Source of the DNA: Prorocentrum cordatum
Lineage: Eukaryota; Sar; Dinophyceae; Prorocentrales; Prorocentraceae
DNA: 62,000 nt
NCBI GenBank assembly: GCA_963575745.1
Contig: CAUYUJ010015272.1
Coordinates: 180,001-242,000, forward strand
Direction of reading: 5' to 3'
Below are positions 44,690 to 53,203 of the stretch, one piece after another (within the stretch, counting starts at the first letter, position 1; the number at the start of each line of letters is the position of its first letter). The notes beneath the pieces are model-generated. The model was not told the DNA's origin. It saw nothing but the letters and a program-made list of their open reading frames with translations, and ran no database searches. The position numbers and the translations under genes were made by a program.

Positions 44690-44756
44690 CGATCTATATA
44701 TATTATATTATATATATATATCTATAAGATTCTATATATAATATATTATATATCCC
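44690..44756. repeat. AT-rich TATATA tract
   Basis: TATATATTATATTATATATATATATCTATAAG-like sequence (quoted loosely), strongly self-complementary. It separates plus- and minus-oriented G-rich arrays. Confidence 0.9.
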
Positions 44757-46900
44757 TGGGGCGAGGCCGGGGGCCCCAGGACAGGTGCCTCGACCCCCCA
44801 TAGGGGGGCGGGGGGGGCCTGGGGCCTCCCTGGAGCAGCCCAGGCGGCCCAAGAGTGCCCCAAGAGCGCTCCACGACAGGCCCAGCAGGCTCCAAGAGGC
44901 CCAAGAGGGCGCCAAGAGGGCCCCAAGATGCCCAAGATAAGCCCAAGACGGCCGAGGAGGCCCCCAAGACGCTCCAAGAGGCCTCCAAGCGGCCCCCCCA
45001 GAGGGCCCCAAGAGGCCCAAATCGTTCATTTTACGAAGGTTTGGGATACATTTTGCCTTTTCCCGCCTTTTCAGCTTTCCGGCGCTCCACGACGGCTCGC
45101 AAGCCCCCCGCGGACGCCCCAAGACAGCCCAAGCGGCCTCCAAGAGGGGCTCAAGACGGCTCTAGAGGGCCCCAAGACGGCCCAAGATGCGCCCAAGACG
45201 GGCGAAAAGAGGCCCAAGACGGCCCCAAGAGGGCTCCAAGAGGGGAGCCGCGAACAGGAAATTCGAGCTTCCCGCCCCCTCAGGGCCCCGGGAGGCCCCA
45301 AAGGGGCCCCAAGAGGCCCCAGGAGACCCCCCAGAGGCACCCAGGAGGCCCGGTGCCGAAAACACCTGCTCCGTCTCCCTTCCATGGGCGTACCGGGGCT
45401 CATTTTCCTTGTGTTTTTACCAAGGTCTCCGCGTCCTTGGCCTCGGAAGGTCCGCCGCCTCCGACCCCCAATTGGGAGTACGGGCGGCCGTGAAGGTCCA
45501 AAATAGTCCCAAGAGGGCCTCCAGAAGGCTCCCAAGACGGCCCAAAGCGGGCCCCGAGAGCGCCGGAAGCCGCGCTCTCGGGACCCCAAGATAGGCCAGA
45601 CGGCCCGCTAGGCCCCCCAGGGCAACCTCCACGACGCTTCAAGACGCCTCTCCAGAGCGCTTCAAGAGGCCGAAGTCGTCAATTTTACGAAGGTTTTCGA
45701 ACGATCTTTTCGGCTGTCCGACGTTCCAAGACGGCTCCATAGGCCCCCAAGAGCGCCCCAAGACGGCCCAAGAGGGCCCCAAGACGGCCCCAGAGTCGCC
45801 CAAGACAGCCCAACAGAGCCCCTAAGACGGCCCAAGATGCTCCCAAGAGGGGCACCACGTCTCCAAAATTCGACCCTCCCGCTTGAAGAGTGCCCCAGGA
45901 GGCCCCAAGGAGCCCCCAAGAGGCCCCAGGAGGCCCCCAAGAGGCACCCAGGAGGCCCAAACGAAGCCTAAAGAGGCCACAAAACATCCCCGAGGAGGCC
46001 CCACAACGGTCCCAAAACGGCTACCGATAAGCTGCGAAACTGCCTTCACGACGTCCCCGACAGGCCAACCACGAGATCCAAACCAAGGCCTCTGACCCAC
46101 CACCCAGGGCACGGTGGCGGGAGCAGTGACAGCACTTGTGCACAGCATGTTCCGGCGGGAGCCTTCGGAATGCGCTGCAGGAGGAGGAGGAAGATCAGGA
46201 GGAGAGAGAGTTGGAGTGGGAGGAGGAGGAGGGGGATGAGCAGGAGGAAGAGGCCTCCCAGACAGCTCCAAGATAGCCGAAGAGGCTTCAAGAGGGCCCT
46301 GGGCGGCCCACGAGGGCCCCAAGGCGGTGCCTGAGGCGCCCAAGACGGCCTGAGAGGGCCCCAAGACGGCCCCAAGAGAGGCCCAAGAAGGGAAACATGA
46401 ACCGAGAATCCGAGCTTTCTACCCCGAGAGGTTCTCGGGAAGTCCCAAGAGGCCCCCAATCGGATCCAAGAGGCCCCCAAGAAGCTTCCAAGTGGTCCGA
46501 CGAGGTTCCAAGAGATCTCCCAAGGTGGCCCCAAGAGGCACAACTCATTGTTTTACGATTGGGCTTTGATTGGTTTGAATGTTTTCGGCCTTTTGGCATC
46601 CCGATGCTCCAAGACGGCCCAAGAGGCTTCCAATACCGCTCCCATATAGAGGAAGAAGCCTCCAAGAGGGCCCGAAGACGGCCCGCGAGGGCCCCAAGAC
46701 GATGCTCGAGGCGCCCAAGACGGCCCGAGAGGGCCCCAGGAGCCCCAAGAGAGGCCCAAGAAGGGGAACGCGACCCAACAGCAGAGCGGTCCCCTCACAA
46801 GGCCCACAGGAGGCCGCAAGAGGCCCCCAAGTAGTCCGACGAGGACCCCAAAAGCTTCCCGAGGGCCTAAAAGACCCCTAGGAGACGTCCAAGAGGCTCT
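44757..46900 (-). repeat. GGGGCCTCTTGG family in reverse orientation, three core modules
   Basis: The complement of the unit (CCAAGAGGCCCC, CCAAGACGGCCC) recurs throughout. Three non-repetitive cores lie at about 45005-45095, 45665-45740 and 46535-46625. On the minus strand each reads roughly GTCTTGGA(A/G)CGTCGGA, GCCGAAAAG, an A-rich part, TTCGTAAAAT and GACTTCGG. Peptides rich in Pro-Lys-Arg-Ala or Trp-Gly-Leu follow from the repeats. Confidence 0.9.
45630..46360. repeat. Segmental duplication, copy 1
   Basis: Collinear with 48312-49090. It runs from TTCAAGACGCCTCTCCAGAG through the core module and the CCCTCCCGCTTGAAGAGTGCC segment to the 120-bp piece with CACCCAGGGCACGGTGGCGG and its (AGG)n tail. 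Identity is high, with small indels. Confidence 0.9.
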
Positions 46901-47514
46901 AAACTAGCCCAAGAGTGTCCTCGATGCGTCAAAACTGCTTCCAGGAGGCCCCTGGGAGGCTTCCGGATTGCCTCAACCTGGCCGCAGGTGGCCTCAAGTC
47001 GGGCCTCCACGCAGCCAAGACGGCCAATGACGGCTTCAGATTGCAGAACCGGTGCCCCCAAGGGACCCTCAGACGCCCCCCCAAGGAAGCACCCGAGAGG
47101 TGCCTCCAACAGCCAGTTGACGAGGCATGCGGAACACCCCAGAAGCTCCTCAGATGCCGTCGCGCGCCTGTGCTTGATAGCGTTGATAGCGTTGTCCAAG
47201 ATCGTCCAGCGCCCCCCCCGGCCTGGGTTAGAACCTGAGCGCGCGCTTTGGATGGTCCTGAGTCCTGAATGGATGAGCATCTCACCCAAATCCACAATTC
47301 CTGGATTCCTTGGGCCCTTCGGAGACTCCGCGACAACGTTCAGAAGCCGGGAGGCGCGGTACCTGAGGACCCCCGAGTAGGAGTTATACTTTGATGAAAA
47401 AAGGAATTATTGGAATTTTCGCTTTTCCCCCACACCCTCGATCTTTGAGGGCTGGAAGCGGGAAAACGTGAGAAGGCGAAACACATAAGATAAAACCATT
47501 GGAAATCAACGAGT
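46901..47514. other. Unannotated stretch
   Basis: Loses the array structure. No gene recognised; the minus frame 46867-47295 has no known domain. Confidence 0.35.
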
Positions 47515-47935
47515 TTACCCTCTTTGGGCTCTCTCGGGACGGCTCTCGCAGCTTTCCCGGGCTGTTCTTGGAGCCTCGTCGGGGTCTCTTTGGGGCCTAT
47601 CAAGGATGGGGGGTGTGTTGGGGGCCTTTGGGGGGTCCCGGAGGCCTCGCGGAGGTCTCCTGAAGCCTCCTGCCCCCGCTCTTGGGCCCATCTTGGGCCT
47701 GTTCTGGGGTGGTATGGGGCTGTGTTGGGCGCCTCTTCGGCAGTCTTGGAGCCTTCTTGGCATGTCTTGGGGCCGTCCTGAGGGTGTCTTGGGTGGTCTT
47801 GGGCCGTTCTTGGGAGGCCCTTCGGCGCTCTTGGACCGTTGGAAGCTCGAAACCACGAGAAGCCAAAAACATTGAAAAGACCATTGAACATATGCGACTT
47901 TGGCCGCTTCGGGCCGTGCCGCGATACCTATCAGA
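47515..47935 (+). repeat. GGGGCCTCTTGG array with core module (copy 4)
   Basis: GGGCCTGTTCTGGGG and GGGCCGTTCTTGGG words, then the core GGACCGTTGGAAGCTCGAAACC...GCGACTTTGGCCGCTTCGGG at about 47835-47925. Orientation is opposite to its neighbours on both sides. Confidence 0.85.
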
Positions 47936-48311
47936 CTTCTTGGGGTCTCTTGGAGGCCACCTGGGAGCCTCGAGATCTTTTCAGCGCGTTCTGGGAGCAT
48001 CTTTCCGGAACATCTTCCCGGAACGCGCTTGTGGCAGGGCGCCCACGTCCGAGGACGTTGGGGCATTGAAACCGCAGCGCGTGATCATTCCAGGGCGTTC
48101 CAGCGGACTCCAGGAACCTGCATGTCTTAAATGGGATGGGCTTCCGCCTCTTGCCCCGAGCATCCCTAACTGCCTGAACGGGTTCCCACTCGCCTTCCCC
48201 AAACCCCGACTCCCCCCCAAGCGCTTGCCCCGCGCGCGTTTCCGGACGAAAGACCGCTCTGGGACGCCCAAGATAGGCCGAAGATGGCCCGAGAGGCCCC
48301 CCAAGGCAATC

Positions 48312-49090
48312 CACGACGCTTCAAGACGCCTCTCCAGAGCGCTTCAATAGGCCGAAAATGGTCAATTTTACGAAGGTTTTCGAACGATTTTGGACAGCCA
48401 GCCTTTTCGGCTGTCCGACGTTCCAAGACGGCTCAATAGGCCCCCAAGAGCACCCCAAGACGGCCCAAGAGGGCCCCAAGACGGCCCAAGAGTCGCCCAA
48501 GACAGCCCAAGACAAGCCCAAGACGGCCCCAAGATGCGCCCAAGACGGGGACCACGACTCCAAAATTCGACCCTCCCGCTTGAAGAGTGCCCCAGGAGGC
48601 CCCAAGGAGCCCCCAAGAAGCCCCCCCAGGAGGCCCCCAAGAGGCACCCAGGAGGCCCAAACGAGGCCTAAAGAGGCCACAAAACAGCCCCGAGGAGGCC
48701 CCACAACGGTCCCAAAAGGGCTACCGAGAAGCTGCGAAACTTCAGGACGTCCACGACAGGCCAACCACGAGATCCAAACCAACAACCCATGAAGGCTCTT
48801 CTGACCCACCACCCAGGGCACGGTGGCGGGAGCATGACAGCACTTGTGCACAGCATGTTCTGCGGGAGCCTTCCCGGAACAGCGCACGGATGAAGGAGGA
48901 AGATCAGGAGGAGAGCGAGCTGGGAGTGGGAGGAGGAGGAGGAGGAGGGGGACGAGGAGGGAAGAGGTTCTCGCAAGATAGCTCCAAGATAGCCAAGAGG
49001 CTTCCAAAGAGGGCCCTGCGGCCACGAGGCCCCAAGGGCGGTGCCTGAGGCGCCCAAGAGGGCCCGAGATGGACCCAAGACGGCCCCAAG
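48312..49090 (-). repeat. Segmental duplication, copy 2 (with core module)
   Basis: Second copy of 45630-46360. It differs by an inserted GACAGCCAGCC near 48395, some array units and a deletion in the 120-bp piece. The next sequence, 49111 onward, is the 235-bp tandem repeat. Confidence 0.9.
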
Positions 49091-49110
49091 AGAGGCCCAA
49101 CAGGGAAACA

Positions 49111-50035
49111 CCTGCCCCCTCCTCGAGTGTGAACGCTGCTGTATCTTTCCCGAAACCGTTTTGCCTGCTGCTGTTCCATCATTCGATCTTGCCCGGTGAA
49201 GCGTTGCGCGAGCGGCCGCCGAGAAAAAAAAAACATCTCCGTGCGAAAAAAAAGTTTTAGTGTGCGTGCGCGGCCGGTCCATCCGTGCTCTGAGGCTGGA
49301 CCTTGGCCTCGAGGCGGACAGGATCAAAATCATCACCTTTCTCCCTCTCCCTTCACCCTGCCCCCTCCTCGAGTGTGAACGCTGCTGTATCTTTCAGAAA
49401 CCGTTGCCTGCTGCAGTTGCAGCACTGTTCAATCACTCGATCTTGCTGCATGAGCGTTGCGCGACCGCGACGCACCATCTCCTTGCGAAGTAGTGTGCGT
49501 GCGCGGCCGGTCCATCCGTGCTCTGAGGCTGGACCTTGGCCTCGAGGCGGACAGGATCAAAATCATCACCTTTTTCCCCCTCCCTTCACCCTGCCCCCTC
49601 CTCGAGTGTGAACGCTGCTGGCTCGTTCCGAAACCGTTGCCTGCTGCAGATGCAGCGCTGTTCAATCACTCGATCTTGCTGCATGAGCGTTGCGCGACCG
49701 CGACGCACCATCTCCGTGCGAAGAAGTGTGCGTGCGCGGTTCATCCGTGCTCTGAGGCTGGACCTTGGCCTCGAGGCGGACAGGATCAAAATCATCACTT
49801 TTCTCTCTCTCTCTCTCTCCCTCCACCCTGCCCCCTCCTCAAGTGTGAACGCTGCTGTATCTTTCAGAAACCGTTGCCTGCTGCAGTTGCAGCACTGTTC
49901 AATCATTCGATCTTGCTGCATGAGCGTTGCGCGACCGCGACGCACCATCTCCGTGCAAAGTAGTGTGCGTGCGCGGCTCATCCGTGCTTTGAGGCTGGAC
50001 CTTGGCCTCGAGGCGGACAGGATCAATATATAAAA
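49111..50035. repeat. 235-bp tandem repeat, four units
   Basis: CCTGCCCCCTCCTCGAGTGTG starts units at 49111, 49357, 49590 and 49827 (AAGTGTG in the last). Each holds TGTTCAATCACTCGATCTTG, GCGTTGCGCGACCGCGACGC, GCTCTGAGGCTGGACC and a variable pyrimidine tract (CTCCCTCTCCC to CTCTCTCTCTC) at its end. Period is 233-246 bp. Open frames across it are repeat-driven. Confidence 0.95.
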
Positions 50036-50325
50036 AAAATAGAAATCATCCTCAAATCCTTCCCCGAGGGCCTCAAGACGGCCCGAGACAGCCCCCAAAG
50101 GCTCCACAGAAGATCACCGAAGCGCCTCCGCTGTCCCCCAGGAGGCTGCGATGAGGCGCCCGGAGGCCCCCAAGAGCGCCCACAGACGCTCGCAGGCGGC
50201 CCAAGAGAGCCCCCCGCAAAGCGCCCATGTGGCCCACGCCGAGAGCCCCCGCAGACCTGGGGTAGGCGCTGCCGGGCCGCTTGTGAGGGCCCAAGTTCAG
50301 GAGGGGAAAGCACACACAAACAGAA

Positions 50326-50354
50326 CTCATCGTCGACTCCGAGTCGACGATGAG
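50326..50354. repeat. 29-bp palindrome with 14-bp arms
   Basis: CTCATCGTCGACTC-C-GAGTCGACGATGAG: perfect 14-bp arms around one base. It sits exactly at the edge of the shared 120-bp piece. Confidence 0.95.
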
Positions 50355-50480
50355 GCCTCAGACCCACCACCCAGGGCACTGTGGCGGGAGCAGTGACAGC
50401 ACTTGTGCACAGCATGTTCCGGCGGGAGCCGTCCGGAACACGCTGCAGGAGGAGGAGGAAGATCAGGAGGATAGAGATCG
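50355..50480. repeat. Third copy of the 120-bp piece
   Basis: GCCTCAGACCCACCACCCAGG through CAGCATGTTCCGGCGGGAGCC to GCTGCAGGAGGAGGAGG and GATCAGGAGGA. It matches about 46089-46210 and 48799-48920. An (AGG)n-like tail on one side is reminiscent of a retroposed short element, but no pol III promoter was found. It lies just beyond the 3' end of element C. Confidence 0.85.
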
Positions 50481-50542
50481 GACAAGTAGGCGGACCAGGG
50501 TCCGTCCGCGAGGCGCACTGCGGTGCGACAACTCGCCAAACA

Positions 50543-52105
50543 CTATTTGCGGCGGTGCAGCCTTAAGATACGAGGGCGGGCAACAAACCCCCTCCCCCGG
50601 CGCAATGCGACAGACGCTACAGACGGCGGACAGACGGTGAAGATCTCACGTGTCAGACCGCGTGAAGAAAGAGGCCCCAACAAGGAAGGCGACGTGCTGA
50701 CACGTGGCTTGGCGGCTTGGCAGACCGCCAGTTGGGCGCTTGGCCGCAAAGCGGCGCGCAGGGACGGGGCACCCCCCGCCCCCACGCCCTGACACCGTGG
50801 ACGCGGGGCCACGCGTACACACGGGCAGGCAGAAAGGAGGAGATTAGCGCGGGGCACCAGGCGGAGCGCCGCGGAGCGATGACAGCATAGCTTGGAGGTG
50901 AGTGGCGGCGCAGCACCATCGGGCGAGGGCGTAAGCAGCTCGGCGAAGGCACGCCCGGCGCGGTGGAGGCGCTGGAGCAGAGGGCCTTGACGGGCTTGAG
51001 CAGCGGCAAGGTCGGCGGCGAGAGCAGCGCACCTCTGCTGAAGAGCGGCCATAGACTGGGTCAGCTCGGTTTCGCGGTCGGTGAGGGGCGGCTGCTCAGT
51101 GCCAGCGGCCGCGGGCCTCGTGGCAGGGACGAGGTCATCGGTGCGCCTGGCCAGGTGGTGGACTAGCGCAGTGCGGCGCTCCGTGTGCTGACGGCCGTCA
51201 CCCTTCGGAGGCGACTGGAGGGAACCACGCGGCCCCAGGGCTGGAGCCGCTAGGGCCACGCCCCGCGAGGTCGGAAGAGCCGCATCCTCGCGCCCAGCAA
51301 CAGTGGAAGCGTGGACGGGGTGCGACGGCCTGACTGGCTCGGTGCCCTGCGGGGGGGCTGGAGCCGCCCCCGCGGGCTGGCGCTGGTGGGGGGACGGAGT
51401 GGGTGGCACGGTAGGACCAATCATGATGCCATGCGAGGGCTCGGAGGTCGGCCGCGTAGTCGGGCGTCGTCTCGATAGGGCGGCATCGTCGGCAGCGTGG
51501 GGTGTCGGCGGAGCGTCGTCTATGCTGCCACTCAGTCCGAGGGGGTCAACCAGGTCATCGTCGGCGTCTTGACGGTGAGCGACATCATCATGTGGGTGCG
51601 ATGTCGCTCTCGGTGGCGGATTCGCGGTGGGCGTCGAGAGGTTGCCCGACGGGGCAGGGTTGGCGCTGGCTGGGCCGTCGTCCAAGAAGTCCAATCCCCC
51701 GCCGAAGCCGAACGGGTCGTCCTCCTGTTCATCGAGCATCGCCCGTTGGGCCTCGGCCCAGAGCTCATCCGGGTCTTGCGGGATGAATGGTCCTGCCGCG
51801 GGTGGTGCCTGGTCCGACAGCAGGGGGTTTGGTTCCATTTTGCTGAGTTCCGCAGCTGTAAACCCAGCCCTGCGGTGTGGGAGCGGCAGAGTACGGTGTC
51901 TGCGCTCGTAGATAGCGACAGCGACCCCATGGAGCACGGTCGCTTGGCGATGTCGTGTTTTGGCAGCTTCAACAATGTCGTCAGGAAGGTTGTGAGTGCG
52001 TGCCGCCGTTGTGGCAAGGGCGTCGGCCTGACGGTTGAACTCCTCCGCAATGGGCCCGATGAGCCCAAGGTCGATGCCCAGGTCTCCCAGGTGGCTGGCG
52101 ATTTT
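50543..52105 (-). CDS. ORF2 C-terminus: RNase H last segment and tail (element C)
   Basis: Useful residues begin at about 62 of this 586-residue frame: FASKKIASHLGDLGIDLGL, then IAEEFNRQADALATTAA. N-R-Q-A-D (Asp 94, about 52022-52024) is the fourth catalytic segment of RNase H. The earlier residues are an out-of-frame shadow of the RNase H ORF. A Pro/Asp-rich disordered region follows, then LTDRETELTQSMAALQQRC and AALAADLAAAQARQG (near residues 410-445), with the heptad spacing of a coiled coil. The last 100 residues are basic and low-complexity. The join to the RNase H frame is at the T7 run 52102-52108; removing one base there would give ...RVEKIASHL.... The function of the tail is unknown. 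Confidence 0.7.
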   Translation of the reverse strand, partial: KIASHLGDLGIDLGLIGPIAEEFNRQADALATTAARTHNLPDDIVEAAKTRHRQATVLHGVAVAIYERRHRTLPLPHRRAGFTAAELSKMEPNPLLSDQAPPAAGPFIPQDPDELWAEAQRAMLDEQEDDPFGFGGGLDFLDDGPASANPAPSGNLSTPTANPPPRATSHPHDDVAHRQDADDDLVDPLGLSGSIDDAPPTPHAADDAALSRRRPTTRPTSEPSHGIMIGPTVPPTPSPHQRQPAGAAPAPPQGTEPVRPSHPVHASTVAGREDAALPTSRGVALAAPALGPRGSLQSPPKGDGRQHTERRTALVHHLARRTDDLVPATRPAAAGTEQPPLTDRETELTQSMAALQQRCAALAADLAAAQARQGPLLQRLHRAGRAFAELLTPSPDGAAPPLTSKLCCHRSAALRLVPRANLLLSACPCVRVAPRPRCQGVGAGGAPSLRAALRPSAQLAVCQAAKPRVSTSPSLLGPLSSRGLTREIFTVCPPSVASVALRRGRGFVARPRILRLHRRK

Positions 52106-52520
52106 TTTCGACGCGAAACATGTTGGGCTTGGCCATAACACATCGGTGGATCTTTTCCCAGAGCTCCGCGTGCGTGCCCTGCGGCGCTGGATGTCCGTCG
52201 ATGATGCTTTGGAACCCATCGACCACCGCCTGGTTGTCCACGAAAACGTGCACGGGCCGTTCGGCACATGCCGTAAGGTGGACAATGGCGAGGGTCTCCG
52301 CAACCTGGGCGTTCTGCGTTAGGCCGTGAACGCGTGCACTGTAGTTCATGCGGTGGTCGATGCCGTAGTAGACGCCGTAGCCCGCTCGTGCTAGCAATGG
52401 GATGGCTTGGTTGGTGCATGCACCGTCCGTGGCAGCGTAGACCCATGTCCAACCAGTGTCATGGTCAAGGTAGGTGGTGTAGGTGTCCTGGGCTGAAGCC
52501 GCAGGATCTCCCTCAGGGGG
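52102..52520 (-). CDS. ORF2 RNase H domain (element C)
   Basis: In the minus frame of 51981-52649, the segment from about 52520 to 52102 is a retroelement RNase H. VYAATDGACTNQ holds Asp 75, AQVAETLAIVHL Glu 118 and VFVDNQAVVDGF Asp 138, three of the four metal ligands in the usual order. The fourth follows in the next frame. It would degrade the RNA strand of the RNA-DNA hybrid after reverse transcription. The first 45 residues of the frame are an out-of-frame shadow of the zinc region. A C9 run on the coding strand (52516-52524) marks the upstream frame change. I am confident of the family. Confidence 0.82.
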
Positions 52521-53203
52521 GGGGCCGCGGTATGGGCTGTGGCAACGGGTCCCTCGCGAGGTCGGCCTGCAGGTCGAGGAGGACTGGGTCTTCGTCGAAG
52601 AGCCCGCAGTGTCTTGTGTGCGGCGGAAGACGGGCCCACTGGTCGTCACTGATGAGGGTGGTGAGAGGGAGTCTTTCTCGGGCCCAGCGCTTGCAGTCGC
52701 GGACAGTGTGCTCCTGAGTTTCCTCTTCCTCGTCGCAGTGGCGGCAGATGGGGCTGGGGTCTGCCGACGTGTTTGATCGGGATCGTCGCTGTTGGGTGCG
52801 ATCCCCGCCCGACAGGTAGTTTAGGAGGAGCGCCGGCTGCCAGGCAGTGCATTTGGCTGCTCCTTTAGTTCGGGCGAGCCGCGTGCTGGCGAAGAGGTCG
52901 AGGCCCTGTCTGACAGAGGCTAGGTAGCCAAGGTCGTGTCGCCGTGGCTTGATCCTCCGCAGAAAAGCCCTGCGTTGTGAGGCCCGCAGCATGTGTAGGA
53001 AGGCGTTTTGGGGTAAATTCAGCCAGCTGATCTGGCAGCCCCAGTCGTCGTACATGATGCCAAATGTGGGCCAGGTCCATCGGAGCTGCTGGAGCGACTG
53101 GACGAGTCGTCCGACGGGTCCTCCACCAAACAGGGTCTGGACGTGGTGTTGGAGGTCTCTGGCGAGCCCGCAGAGTGTAACGTCGCGGTTTAACCTGTCG
53201 CCG
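52513..53203 (-). CDS. ORF2 post-RT region with CCHC zinc motif (element C)
   Basis: From residue about 190 of the 418-residue frame ending at 52513: NRDVTLCGLARDLQHHVQTL, a WTWPTFGIMYDDWG segment, then CRHCDEEEETQEHTVRDC (residues 342-359, about 52693-52746), matching C-x2-C-x8-H-x4-C. In non-LTR elements this knuckle follows the RT and helps bind RNA or target DNA. The first part of the open frame (53769 to about 53203) overlaps the RT in another frame and is a shadow. The end, DPLPQPIPRPPP and a stop, coincides with the G9 run. Confidence 0.78.

Noticed and set aside
31630-49090. Trp/Leu/Gly-rich or Pro/Lys-rich proteins in the GGGGCCTCTTGG arrays
   Set aside because: Peptides mirror the repeat words in whichever frame is read and exist equally on both strands, with no start or domain.
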